The notes beneath the pieces were generated by a model. That model was not told the DNA's origin, did no database searches, and worked only from the letters and a program-made list of their open reading frames with translations. From CAZCAC01 sp964496575 (GTDB lineage Bacteria; Planctomycetota; UBA1135; GCA-002686595), in contig CAZCAC010000012.1 of the NCBI GenBank assembly GCA_964496575.1, positions 38,782-102,781 on the forward strand: DNA of 64,000 nt, written 5' to 3'. Of the stretch, positions 41,866 through 51,626 are shown piece after piece; position 1 is the first letter of the stretch, and each line of letters starts with the position of its first letter. The translations under genes were made by a program, and so were the position numbers.

Positions 41866-44174
41866 TTACGGAAGCCAGGTCACCTCATACCCGTTCGACG
41901 AGTTGAAGTCGTTCAGGCCCAGCCCGCAGGGCGGGTTGACGGTGGTCCGGTACCAGCACTGGTAGCGCTTGGTCGAGCCGGCGGCGACGTTGCCCGCCTT
42001 GGCCGAGATCCCGATGGTCGTCGCGGAGCTTCCCGCAGCATCCGCGAAGCGGACCTGAAGCCTCTTCAGCTGGCCACCCGTGCAGCGAAGTCCGTCCCCC
42101 CAGGCCAGGCCGGGCGAAAGGTCGTTGTCGGCCTGGAAGTAGAGGCCCGAGTTGTTCGGTTCGAGGTGGGTGGTGGTCAGGACGAGGGAGTCGGCGCTGA
42201 CGCTGGCCGTGCCCGAGCCGGTGAGCTGCGCGCCGGAGGCAAAGGCGCCGTTGTCGCACCCCGAGCCGGGGACGCTGCCGTCGTTGTCGTTGTTGCACGG
42301 GCAGGGCGTGCCGTCACCGGGGTCGCCGAAGCAGAAGCCGATTCCGGGGCCGTCGTGGATCTCCACGACGACGGCGTTCGTGGCGGTCAGCGGCCACGCC
42401 GAGTCGTCGGTGACCCGCAGGCGCACCAGTTGCTCCCCCGCGGTGGGGAACGCGTGGGCGACGACCGGTCCCGTCGCGTCGTAGACACCGTCGTCGTCGA
42501 AGTCCCACTCCCAGGTCACGATCTGCCGAGGCGGATCGAGGTGGAAGGAGCCGTTGCCGTCAAAGGTGATCGGGGCGTTCACCTGCGCGTGATCGGGGTC
42601 GCTGGCGGCGATCGCCACCGGCCCGACCAGGGGCGGCCCCGTGGCGAGGATCTGCGCCGCGAACGCCGTCCCGCAGTCATCCTTGACCCAGTAGCCGTCC
42701 CACGAGCTGTCCGGCAACTGAGTGTCGACCAGATACCGAGCCACGCCATCGACCAGATCCCCGCTGTGGGTGTCGCTCCCGAACCAGTCCAGCGTCCCGC
42801 CCACCCCGTCGGTCATGATCCGGATCGGGCTCGGCTGGGCGAGATTCATCGCCGCGGCGATGGAGTGCATGCCGTAGACCAGGTTGTCGCTCAGCAGGGT
42901 CGTCCACCACTGGACGGAGGAGTGCTCCGCCGCCTGGAACCGACCGTCGCTGCTGAGGTGACCATCCGCCGTCAGCTGCAACATCCCCGATGGCGTGGTG
43001 CAGACGCCATCGTTGACGAAGGTGGCGGGGGACGAGTAACCGAACCTCCCGTCCGGGTGTTGTGAGTAGGTCAACCACGATCCCGAGTTCAGATCCTTGA
43101 CGAACTGCGGGACGATGCAGCCGAAGTCCGATTCTCCGGGGAGCGCGGCGAAGGCCCACCAGCGGCTCACGTCGTTGTCCGAGCTGTTGTAGTTCCAGCT
43201 GTAGCGCCACCCTCCGACGTAGGCGCCGCCGTCCGTCTGCCCCCACGAGTAACAGTCGAGCAGGTCCTGCACGATCTCGAGGTACGTGCGCCCCAGCGTG
43301 TACGGCCCTCCGGTCATGGCCAGCGCGCTGGGCGTTCCACTGGAGACGATCGCCCCCACCACCGGTCCGCTCTCGTACGGCGCGCGGCTCGACCCGACCT
43401 GGAGCCCGATGCCGTTGCCATTCGCATCGGGATCACCCGCTGGCTGGTAACCGATCGTCTGGGCACTGAGGAGGGTCATCAGGTGTGCCAGGCACCGGCG
43501 GACATTCTCGACGTAGGGATCCTCACCGTCATCGCCCGTCTCCAGGTGCCCTTGCGCCTGAAACGCCTGAAGCGCCATGCCTGTCGGCGTTCCCTGGAAG
43601 TAACCGCCGTACGAGTACGTCCAGTAGCCCGTGTCGACCCCCCCCCCGACGAGGACAGCGTCAGCTGCTTGTGCAGATGCCACAGTCCGTGGTCGAGAGC
43701 CCTGCTCGCCTCCACGCCGAGGGTCTCGTCGAGCACGAGCACGCGAAAGGTGTCGGTCGAGGTCGTCCCACAGTTGTCCGTCACGCGGAGCGTTGCCTGG
43801 AAGGTCGTCCCGTGGTGCGGCGTCGTGTAGACGTGGCCCAGCTCCAGAATCCTGGGATTGGCGGTCGAGATCGGGATGTACCCGGAGCCGTCCCCGGGAT
43901 CCCACTCCGCCGAGACGAGGGAGCAGCCCGGCTCGACCCGGGCGATCCCCTGAAGGAGGGTCGTCGCACCCGACCAGGTCAGGTGCCAGTCGAGAGGATC
44001 GCCCCGCCACGGCACGGCGATCGCCACCGTCGACGCGCGAGATGGAGCACCGGTGGAAGACGCGGGAACAGCGCCACGCTGAGCCGGCGCATCGGTCGCC
44101 AACGAGATCAGGATCGCAGTGGCCAACGCGGCCTGGCTCGAGCGAGCCAGGAACTCCTGGACGGATCTCTTCAT
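41866..44174 (-). CDS. Secreted PKD-domain protein with Cys-rich C-terminal cassette, frameshifted at a run of ten G
   Basis: The signal peptide (ALATAILISLATDAPAQ) and first ~180 residues (PKD-like: VSAEWDPGDGSGYIPI, GHVYTTPHHGTTFQATLRV) are in one frame. From GGVDTGYWTYSYGGYFQG onward the protein continues in another frame to 41866. The switch is at a G run of ten (plus-strand C run 43638-43647); eleven G restores 769 aa. The middle part looks like an all-alpha toroid or prenyltransferase-like repeat (GMALQAFQAQGH, YCGS-like WGQTDGGAYVGGW, WWTTLLSDNLVYGMHS). A second PKD domain (VTWEWDFDDDGVYDATG) and the cassette (CFGDPGDGTPCPCNNDNDG ... YQCWYRTTVNPPCG ... VTWLP) follow. Either slippage-controlled or a sequencing error. 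Confidence 0.8.
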
Positions 44175-44297
44175 CGATGCTCCTTGTACCTCGTTTTTGG
44201 TCGGGTGCCGATCATCCGTGGCCGGGGTAGGGGGATCGTGAAACTCACGGCATCGTGCGCCCACCTCGACGATACCACGAGAATGACGGAGAGTACG

Positions 44298-44338
44298 GAA
44301 CCATCTCCAAACGGGCCGGCCCGATCGGAGATGGCTCC
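44298..44338. terminator. Palindrome downstream of the 44374 gene (family B)
   Basis: Arms GGAACCATCTCC and GGAGATGGCTCC flank a central CGGGCCGGCCCG. It begins 36 nt after the stop of the minus-strand gene at 44374. It shares the centre and flanks with 41795-41834. Probably a factor-independent-like or structural terminator, although no T-run follows. Confidence 0.55.
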
Positions 44339-44373
44339 TTATGACGGTATGACCTGGCAACGGCTGGAGCCGC

Positions 44374-45969
44374 TCAGTCCGTCCTCGGCTCCAGGGTGAT
44401 CGTCAGCTTCGAGGTCTGCCCGGCGACGACCTTCACCTCCGGACTGCGATCCCGATCCTCGCGCCGCATCTGGAACTCGGGGTGGCGGGCCCCGATCCAC
44501 AGGCGATCGTCGGGCGGAACGTCCACGACCGTGGCCCAGCCGTTGGGGTCCGTGGTGGACCTCCAGTTCCGCCACCGGACAATTGACGATCCGATTCCGT
44601 TGTACTTGACGTTCGGCGAGGCGTAGACGGTCGCTTTCGACAGGGGAGTGCCGTTCTCGCGCTGAACCATCACCTCGACCGTCCCGGTGGGTTCCATCAA
44701 GACGGTGAGCGGAGGGATCGGCGTCGGGATCTCGAAACGCTGTAGCTGATAGGCTCGATCCCCTAGCCGTTCGATCCGCTTCGCCCGCCGCTCTGCGGAC
44801 ATCCGGTTGCCCGACCCGCCGGCCCCGGCATCCGCCAGGTGATCGGCCAGCGTGCGGCGGGACACCCATCCGCGGCAGAGAGCGAAGATCTGACCGCGCC
44901 CTCTCGGAACCGCTTCGACGGTGAAGGTCCCGTCGGGGCGGATGGGCGCTTCGAACTTGCGGCCCAGGGACGGTTCTCTGCCGTGGGAACCGACTCGCAC
45001 CACGCTGATGAGCACGTGGCCGTCAACGATCGGACGTGGAACGTTGTCGTCCAGCACCCCCTCCAGCGACCCGGGCCCGTGAACCTCGATGCTCAGCTCC
45101 TTCAGCTCGCCCTCCGCGAGCTCGAACGCTTCGATCTCGCTGAAGCACCGACCACCCTCGTCGCCTGCGTACTCGACCCAGATCAGGTGCGGGCCCGGGG
45201 GGATCCGGTCCGTCGAGAAGCGGCCTTGCGCGTCGAGCGCCCACGCGTCGGGACGCACGAGCGCATCGCTGTCGACCCGGATCTCGATCCCCTCCGTCAG
45301 GACGCGCGGAGGCGAGCCGGTCCACGCGGTGACCACCACCGAGCTCCCTCTCCGCAGGACGACCCGGTGCTCCCCCTCCCGGATGCGGAACGAGCTGTCG
45401 CGAAAGGAGACGAAATCGGGATGCGAGATGTTCAGGTCCACCGCAATGGTACGGCCGTCGAGGTCGACCCAGACCCAGTACGAGAGGCTCACCCGCCCTT
45501 CCCAGTCGGTCTTGCGGGACGGCTTCTCCCCGCGGAAGCCGTGCCATGATCCCGGGCGATGGGTGCTCCTGAGCCCCCGGATCATCACCACGGCATCGGC
45601 GATCGGCAGTCCCTCCTCGTCCACGACGAGGATCCCGATCTCCTCCTTCGCCTCCAGGTCGGGGATCTCGGCCGGAGCCGGGGCCGAGGCCGGCACGACG
45701 GGCGGCGCGGGCTCCGGTGGCTCGGGGACGAGCGCTTCCTCCGTCGATTCGAGAGCGTGGCGATCGGCGGAGGGCGCGGGGGCCGGGAGCGAGTCGTCCG
45801 AGGTCGCCGCCATCTCCACCTCGGCCGTCGCAGGCGAATCCGGTCCGACGCTCGCCCCGTCTCGCAGGACGAGCCAGAGCCCGCCGAGGAGGACCACGAC
45901 CAGCACCAGGACGGCGAGCAGCCACGCTCGCCCCGTCCGCGTCCGCTTCCGGCTCGATCCGTCGTTCAC
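44374..45969 (-). CDS. Membrane-anchored protein with carboxypeptidase-regulatory-like domains
   Basis: 531 aa from a GTG at 45969 preceded by GGAGTGAG. One N-terminal membrane helix (AWLLAVLVLVVVLLGGLWLVL) is followed by a Pro/Ala/Glu-rich linker (about 40-105). Several beta-sandwich modules of the carboxypeptidase-regulatory/CNA-B type come next, seen in GILVVDEEGLPIADAVVMIRG, DAQGRFSTDRIPPGPHLIWVEY, RPDGTFTVEAVPRG and VMVQRENGTPLSKATVYASP. Such proteins are envelope or extracellular and often adhesive. Substrate unknown. Confidence 0.8.
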   Translation of the reverse strand: MNDGSSRKRTRTGRAWLLAVLVLVVVLLGGLWLVLRDGASVGPDSPATAEVEMAATSDDSLPAPAPSADRHALESTEEALVPEPPEPAPPVVPASAPAPAEIPDLEAKEEIGILVVDEEGLPIADAVVMIRGLRSTHRPGSWHGFRGEKPSRKTDWEGRVSLSYWVWVDLDGRTIAVDLNISHPDFVSFRDSSFRIREGEHRVVLRRGSSVVVTAWTGSPPRVLTEGIEIRVDSDALVRPDAWALDAQGRFSTDRIPPGPHLIWVEYAGDEGGRCFSEIEAFELAEGELKELSIEVHGPGSLEGVLDDNVPRPIVDGHVLISVVRVGSHGREPSLGRKFEAPIRPDGTFTVEAVPRGRGQIFALCRGWVSRRTLADHLADAGAGGSGNRMSAERRAKRIERLGDRAYQLQRFEIPTPIPPLTVLMEPTGTVEVMVQRENGTPLSKATVYASPNVKYNGIGSSIVRWRNWRSTTDPNGWATVVDVPPDDRLWIGARHPEFQMRREDRDRSPEVKVVAGQTSKLTITLEPRTD

Positions 45970-46010
45970 CTCACTCCCTCCGTCCGGGTCTTGCTCGGAA
46001 TACTATCCGC

Positions 46011-47996
46011 TCACCGACGCCGCTTCGAGCCTCCCGCTTCGTCAGGCGATCCGGAATCGCCGACGTCCTCCCCGGTCGCGGCGGCCGAGAGCTGCCACCG
46101 GTCTCCGCTCTCCAGCACCGCCCGCGCGCCGGTCCCGTGCAACCACGCCCGCGCCTCCGCGTCGCCGCGCAGCACTGCATCCCAGAAGGCGGTCGAGAGC
46201 GCGAGGATGACGCGGTGGTGGTTCGGATTGCGCTGCTGGCGATCCCCGGGTAGGGCGCGCTCGGTGAAGGCGGAGTGCTCGGCGTCCTTCAGCACCAGCT
46301 CGTAGCGGTCGATCGTCGCCGGCAAGTTCGGATAGACCCGGAGGCGCGAGGCGGGATCCTGGTCCCCGATCGCCGCGTGGTCCTCGGTGCCGGTCATCAG
46401 CATCCAGGGGATCTCCACCGAGCCGAACGACCGCGCCGGATCGAGGCGAGCCGGACAGCTCGGGCTCATCGCCAGGGCGGCATCGATCCGCTCGTCGGTG
46501 AAGCGACGGCCGCGACGGCCGGCGGACTGGCCGCCGACCGCCTGGGTGGTCACCGCGCCGAAGGAGTGCCCACACAGGCCGACGCGTTCGAGGTCGAGCC
46601 GCCCGAAGAGCGTGTCGGCCTCGTCGTCGTTCCACGTCCGCAGCAGGTCGAGCACCGACGACACGTCCTGCACGCGCAGCAGGAGGTTTTGCCAGGAGGC
46701 GGCGCGCTTCATCGCGGCCATCCGTTCGGTGGGCGGCAGGTCGACCCACACCGACTCGTCGCTGCCCGGGTGCTGCAGAAAGACCGCGACGTAGCCGCGC
46801 GCGGCCCAGTGCTCGCCGAGGTACGCGGAGCCGTGCCGCGATCCGCCGAGGCCGTGGCTGAAGAGCACCACCGGCGCGGGCTCGGCCGTCGCGGGCGGGT
46901 AGATCAAGAGCGGCAGCTCGCGCTCGCGCTCCTCGTCCCTCGCGTCGCGCTCGATCGTCTCGAGCTCCACCTCCCCGGCCCAGCTCAACGGGTCGTAGTC
47001 GACCACGACGGTCGGCGGCTCGCCGGCGGGCGGGGTGACGGCACCGGGGTCCTCCACGGGCCCCGGCTCGGCCACACCTCGCGGGTCGGCGAGAAACTCC
47101 ATGATCGCCGCGGTGTAGGGATCGTCCTCCTCTCCGATGCAGCGGTTGATCCCCGCGTGGTTCCGGTCGGCCGCGTGGATCGCCCGCGACGGAGTGCCCG
47201 CCTCTCGCAGGGCCTCGACCAGCTCGTTCGACAGGGTCTCCACCGCCTCTCGATTCCCGGTGTGGAAGACGAGCATCGGCGGAATCGCCTTCCCCGGGGC
47301 GACGTGGTGCCTCGGCGAGGCGTCGCGCCAGAGCTCCTCGTCCGTGCCGAAGGCCCGCTCGTAGAGCTCCAGCGCCGAAGGCCCCGCGTCCAGGTCGTTC
47401 ACGTAGCGCGGGATGTCGTACGCCGCCGTGTCGAGGCAGATCGTTCCCTCGACGATGGTGAGCTCCTTTCCCTCGGCCTTCAACCGGCGCTCGTCGGTGC
47501 ACACCAGCGCCGCCAGGTGCGCGCCGGCGGAATGCCCCATGACGAAGAGCCGCTCGGGATCGCCGCCGTACTCACGGACGTGATCGTGCAGCCAGACCAG
47601 CGCCCGCGCGACATCCTGCACGTGGGTCGGGTGCTGGACTCCCGCCTCGTTCGACAGGCGATAGTTGATCGAAACGTAGACGAAGCCGTGACCGACGAAG
47701 TGCGGCACCTTGCGCGCGGTCATCGAACGGTTCCCCTTGTCCCCGCGGGCCCAGCCGCCGCCGTGGATCATCACCAGGACCGGCCGGCCGGCGGCGTCCC
47801 GGGTGGTGTAGAGGTCGAGGCTGAGCAGTCCGGGGTCGACGCCTTCGACCGAGGCGTAGGCGAGGTCCCGATGGGTGACGATCTCTTTCCCGGAAGGCTC
47901 GGGTCCCGGTGACGTGACCGGCCGCTGGGACGCGGGAGAGGCCGCAAGAGCGCCGCAGGCGAGGAAGGCGAGGAGGGCTGATCCGGATCTGAGCAC
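46011..47996 (-). CDS. Secreted protein with two tandem alpha/beta-hydrolase domains
   Basis: 661 aa, GTG start, signal peptide (ALLAFLACGALAAS). Domain 1 (about 40-310) is a BD-FAE/hormone-sensitive-lipase-type esterase: VLVMIHGGGWARGDKGN (HGGG oxyanion motif), YVSINYRLS, FVMGHSAGAHLAAL (nucleophile Ser) and a C-terminal HAGIN with the likely His. Domain 2 (about 335-630) is a second hydrolase of the chlorophyllase/PET-hydrolase-like group: VVLFSHGLGGSRHGS, VGLCGHSFGAVTT (Ser), MLMTGTEDHAA and AEHSAFTE (His). Both catalytic sets look complete. Two different esterases in one chain is unusual; they may act on acylated polysaccharide or polyester. Confidence 0.85.
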   Translation of the reverse strand: MLRSGSALLAFLACGALAASPASQRPVTSPGPEPSGKEIVTHRDLAYASVEGVDPGLLSLDLYTTRDAAGRPVLVMIHGGGWARGDKGNRSMTARKVPHFVGHGFVYVSINYRLSNEAGVQHPTHVQDVARALVWLHDHVREYGGDPERLFVMGHSAGAHLAALVCTDERRLKAEGKELTIVEGTICLDTAAYDIPRYVNDLDAGPSALELYERAFGTDEELWRDASPRHHVAPGKAIPPMLVFHTGNREAVETLSNELVEALREAGTPSRAIHAADRNHAGINRCIGEEDDPYTAAIMEFLADPRGVAEPGPVEDPGAVTPPAGEPPTVVVDYDPLSWAGEVELETIERDARDEERERELPLLIYPPATAEPAPVVLFSHGLGGSRHGSAYLGEHWAARGYVAVFLQHPGSDESVWVDLPPTERMAAMKRAASWQNLLLRVQDVSSVLDLLRTWNDDEADTLFGRLDLERVGLCGHSFGAVTTQAVGGQSAGRRGRRFTDERIDAALAMSPSCPARLDPARSFGSVEIPWMLMTGTEDHAAIGDQDPASRLRVYPNLPATIDRYELVLKDAEHSAFTERALPGDRQQRNPNHHRVILALSTAFWDAVLRGDAEARAWLHGTGARAVLESGDRWQLSAAATGEDVGDSGSPDEAGGSKRRR

Positions 47997-48247
47997 GACA
48001 GGGGAGGCGAGGTTGGATGGGCGATGGTGAAGGCCGAGGTCCGCCGTAACAACCCCCGATTCCGACGGTGGTTCCGCTGGGGGGCCGGGTTTCCCCAGCC
48101 CCGCCGCGAGGATGGGGCTCGTTCTTCGAAGCCGGGCGAACCCGGAACGGCCTCCTCCCGTCCAACTCTCACGGGTTATCCTGTGGGTGGGGCCGCCCCC
48201 CCCCTGCCGGCCCGGGTCGACCAGACTCCTCCGACCGATCCCCGATC

Positions 48248-50932
48248 ATGAAAACTCTCCCCTACGCCCCCCTCCTGCTCCTCCTCGCCGCCTGCGGCAG
48301 CCGGGGCGCCGTCCCGACCGCGAGCAAAGCCGAGGCCCTCGCCGACCGCCTCCAGCCCGCTCCCACCGAGCACCTCCAGGACGACGACGCCGAGCGGCGC
48401 CACAAGCGGGAGCGGAAGCGCTGGATCGAGGAGATGCACGTCGCGCCGCCGGACGTCGATTGGCGCGAGATCGAGCGAGCGAACGGCCTGCGCGAGATGG
48501 AGCGGCGGAACTCGATCGCCGCTGGTGGGGAGCTACCGATGAGCAGCTCCCCCTGGATCGAGGTGGGCAGCCGCAACCTCGCCGGCCGGATGCACTGCGC
48601 GCGGCTCGGGCCGGACAGTCCCGCCGGGCGTAAGCTCTACGCCGGCTCCGCTCTCGGTGGACTCTGGCGCGGAGATCCCGACGGCACCAACTGGGAACCG
48701 CTCGGCGACAACCTGTTCGGCGGAGTGCACGAGCTGCTGGTCGGCGCCGGCGACCTCCCTGGCGACCCCGACGTCGTCCTGGCCGCGACCGACGGCGGCG
48801 ACGTGCACGTGTCGCGCGACCTCGGCGCGACCTGGCAGGTCCCGGCGGGGCTGCCCAACTTCAGCAGTCTGCGCGGTGTGGGACAGGCCGTGGATGCGTT
48901 CGGAACGTGGTACGTGCTCGGCCGACACGGCGGGAGCCTGTCGCTCTACGCTTCGATCGACACCGGCTACTCCTTCACGCAGCGCTGGTCGAGTAGCGCC
49001 TGGGACGGCTCCTTGTGGGTGCCTCAGGCTGGCGGCGCCACGGCGACGCACGTCTACGTCCTCCACCAGGGAAGGCTCCGCTTCTCGAGCGACGGCGGCT
49101 GGAACTTCACCGAGCTTTCGACGATCCACGCCTCGGCCTCCAAGGGAATCCTGACCGGGAGCGAAGCCGGCGGACCGCACCTCTACGCCGCGCTGAACCT
49201 CGCCGGGCAGTGGAAGCTGTACCGCTCCACCGACGGCGGGGGGAGCTTTTCCTACCGGCACGACATCAACGACTTCTGGGAGTCGTTGTGCGCCTCGACG
49301 CTGGACCCGAACCTGGTGATCTACGCCGGGGTCGAGGCGTGGCGCTCGACCGACGGCGGCGGCTCCTTCAACAGGATCAACGGCTGGGGGGAGTACTACA
49401 GCAACCCTGCCGGCAAGCTGCACGCGGACCTGCCGGGCGTCTACTGCTGGCCCGATCCCGACGCACCGGCGACCGACGACATCTGGTACTTCTGCACCGA
49501 CGGAGGCCTGTACGAGAGCACCGACTCCGCCGCGACGGTCTCGAACCTCTCGCTCAGCGGCCTGGGCGTCAGTCAGTACTACTCGACGCTCAGCTCGAGC
49601 GCGAACCCCGACCGGATCGCGGCGGGATCGCAGGATCAGGGCTATCAGCGCGGGGTGCTGGAGCCGCCCAGCGGACCGGGGCCCTCCACCGACTTCAATC
49701 AGCTGATCAGCGGGGACTACGGCCACCTGACCTCCGGCGACGGCAGTCACGCCTTCGTCTACTCTACCTATCCGGGGTTCATCCTGGTGCACTCCGGGGA
49801 GTGGAACCCGGTGCTCTACTACGTCGACTTCCCCAGCGGCTCGAATCAGCTGTGGCTCCCGCCGGTGGTCGCCGACCCGACCGACATCGAGAGTTTCTAC
49901 TTCCTCGGGCGCTATCTGTACCGGTACACCAAGGATGCCGGTCCGAGCTGGAGCTACGTGCAGCACTCGTCGAAGAGCTTCACCGACGACGGCGGCAGCT
50001 ACCTCTCGGCGCTCGCTATCGCTCCGAGCAACCACCAGCGGTACTACGCGGTCAACAACTCGGGGCGGCTGTACCGCTCGACCGACGGCGGGGTCAACTG
50101 GACGATGTCCTCGCAGGGTGGGCCCTCCTCGCACTATTTCTACGGCAATGCGCTGGCGGTCCATCCGGTCAACGAGATGGAGGCCTTCGTCGGCGGCTCG
50201 GGCTACTCCGGAGGCGGGGTGAGGCGCACGACCGACGGCGGACAGACCTGGGCCCTGGCCTCGGACGGCCTGCCCTCGACGCTGGTTTACGACCTCGCCT
50301 TCGCCGGGGATGGTAGCGGCGAGGTCTTTGCTGCGACCGAGGCGGGCGCGTACCGCTGGACGCCGGCCACCGGCAGCTGGGAGAACATCATGGCGAACGA
50401 GGCGCCGCTCACGCTGTACTGGAGCGTCGAGGCGGTACCTTCGCGGCAGGTGATGCGCTTCGGCACCTACGGCCGCGGGATCTGGGACTACGACTTCGAC
50501 ACGTGCGTGTCGCCACCGAACTACTGCCTCACCTCGCCCAACTCCGTCGGGATCGGCGCGACGATCTCCTCGTTGGGGATGCCGCGGTTGTCGGAGGACG
50601 ACTTCACCCTGCTGGCGGACGGCATGCCACACAGCCAGTTCCTGATGTTCTACTACGGCGCGGGCCAGACCCAGGTCCCCTTCGGAAACGGCTATCGCTG
50701 CGTCAACGCCGGCGGCATCGGCATCTTCCGCTTCAAGCCGATCAAGGCCGACATCACCGGCTTCGTGATGCAGAAGGTCGAGTTCTCCCAGCCCCCGACC
50801 GGCAGCGGCGGCGGGCCGGGGCAGTGGCTGGTCGGGGACACCTGGTACGTCCAGGGGTGGTACCGCGACCCCGCCGCGGGGGGGGCGGAGTTCAACCTGA
50901 CCGACGCGCTCGAGATCATCGTGTGTCCATAG
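48248..50932 (+). CDS. BNR/Asp-box repeat lipoprotein (sialidase/VPS10-like propeller)
   Basis: 894 aa. The N-terminus MKTLPYAPLLLLLAACG is a lipoprotein signal. From about residue 95 there are many Asp-box/BNR-type repeats such as VSRDLGATW, FSSDGGWNF, RSTDGGGSFS, RSTDGGGSFN, RSTDGGVNW and RTTDGGQTW, giving one or two beta-propellers as in sialidases or VPS10/sortilin-like proteins. The C-terminus (about 770-894) is a variant of the cassette found in neighbours: FGNGYRCVNAGGIGIFRF, YVQGWYRDPAAGG and EFNLTDALEIIVCP, but lacking CPCxN. No sialidase catalytic set is evident, so enzymatic activity is unproven. Confidence 0.87.
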   Translation: MKTLPYAPLLLLLAACGSRGAVPTASKAEALADRLQPAPTEHLQDDDAERRHKRERKRWIEEMHVAPPDVDWREIERANGLREMERRNSIAAGGELPMSSSPWIEVGSRNLAGRMHCARLGPDSPAGRKLYAGSALGGLWRGDPDGTNWEPLGDNLFGGVHELLVGAGDLPGDPDVVLAATDGGDVHVSRDLGATWQVPAGLPNFSSLRGVGQAVDAFGTWYVLGRHGGSLSLYASIDTGYSFTQRWSSSAWDGSLWVPQAGGATATHVYVLHQGRLRFSSDGGWNFTELSTIHASASKGILTGSEAGGPHLYAALNLAGQWKLYRSTDGGGSFSYRHDINDFWESLCASTLDPNLVIYAGVEAWRSTDGGGSFNRINGWGEYYSNPAGKLHADLPGVYCWPDPDAPATDDIWYFCTDGGLYESTDSAATVSNLSLSGLGVSQYYSTLSSSANPDRIAAGSQDQGYQRGVLEPPSGPGPSTDFNQLISGDYGHLTSGDGSHAFVYSTYPGFILVHSGEWNPVLYYVDFPSGSNQLWLPPVVADPTDIESFYFLGRYLYRYTKDAGPSWSYVQHSSKSFTDDGGSYLSALAIAPSNHQRYYAVNNSGRLYRSTDGGVNWTMSSQGGPSSHYFYGNALAVHPVNEMEAFVGGSGYSGGGVRRTTDGGQTWALASDGLPSTLVYDLAFAGDGSGEVFAATEAGAYRWTPATGSWENIMANEAPLTLYWSVEAVPSRQVMRFGTYGRGIWDYDFDTCVSPPNYCLTSPNSVGIGATISSLGMPRLSEDDFTLLADGMPHSQFLMFYYGAGQTQVPFGNGYRCVNAGGIGIFRFKPIKADITGFVMQKVEFSQPPTGSGGGPGQWLVGDTWYVQGWYRDPAAGGAEFNLTDALEIIVCP

Positions 50933-51008
50933 GGAGTCGATTCTCTTCGAATGAGCTGCGGGGCGCGGCGTAGGGCCGGGAAACGCCAGGAGCGAGAGGA
51001 AACCGGCG

Positions 51009-51590
51009 ATGAAGACTCGAGAGCCCGCTTCCAGTTACTGCCTCTACTGCTACGCACCCCTCGACCAGGACGCCGGGGTCGACCGGCGCTGCCCCGAGTG
51101 CGGTCGCCTGGATCAGCGCGTCGACCGCGCGATCTACTGGACCCGCGAGCGCAAGCTGGCCAAGGTCGAGGAGGCGCTCAAGGTCGGGGTGATCGGCCTC
51201 CTGGTGATCGCGTGCCTCGTCCTGGTGCCGAAGTTCATCGGCATGAAGGCCTCTGGCCCCGGCGCGGGCTGGCTGATCGTCGCGCCGCTGGTCGTGGTCA
51301 CCATGCTTCTCTGGCAGACGATCTCGCTGATCACGCACCGGCCCCGCTACTTTCGCGCCCGACTGGCCTGGGCGCTGGTCTTCCTGTTGATTCCAATCGG
51401 ACCGGTACTCTTCCTCTTCGCCATATCGCTCTCGACCAGCGGGAGTGTCGGTGGGCTCGGTGGGTTCTCTCGCGTCGAAATGCTCGCCTTCCTGCCCTGC
51501 GCAGGGCTCAGCTGGCTGGCCTGGAAGTCGGGCGAATGGATCGAGCAGTGGAAGCGCGGCCGGATCGAGCGGAGAGGAGCGGAAGGCTGA
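51009..51590 (+). CDS. Membrane protein with N-terminal zinc ribbon
   Basis: 193 aa. The N-terminus SSYCLYCYAPLDQDAGVDRRCPECGRLD has two CxxC pairs (a zinc ribbon), as in many planctomycete small membrane proteins. Three or four hydrophobic helices follow (VGVIGLLVIACLVLVPKFI, WLIVAPLVVVTMLLWQTISL, WALVFLLIPIGPVLFLFAI, EMLAFLPCAGLSWLAW). The tail is basic. ATG at 51009, with AGAGGAAACCGGCG upstream. No function assigned. Confidence 0.75.
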   Translation: MKTREPASSYCLYCYAPLDQDAGVDRRCPECGRLDQRVDRAIYWTRERKLAKVEEALKVGVIGLLVIACLVLVPKFIGMKASGPGAGWLIVAPLVVVTMLLWQTISLITHRPRYFRARLAWALVFLLIPIGPVLFLFAISLSTSGSVGGLGGFSRVEMLAFLPCAGLSWLAWKSGEWIEQWKRGRIERRGAEG

Positions 51591-51626
51591 GGGATTCGCG
51601 AGGAAGCGGCCCTGGCTCGGTAGCCC

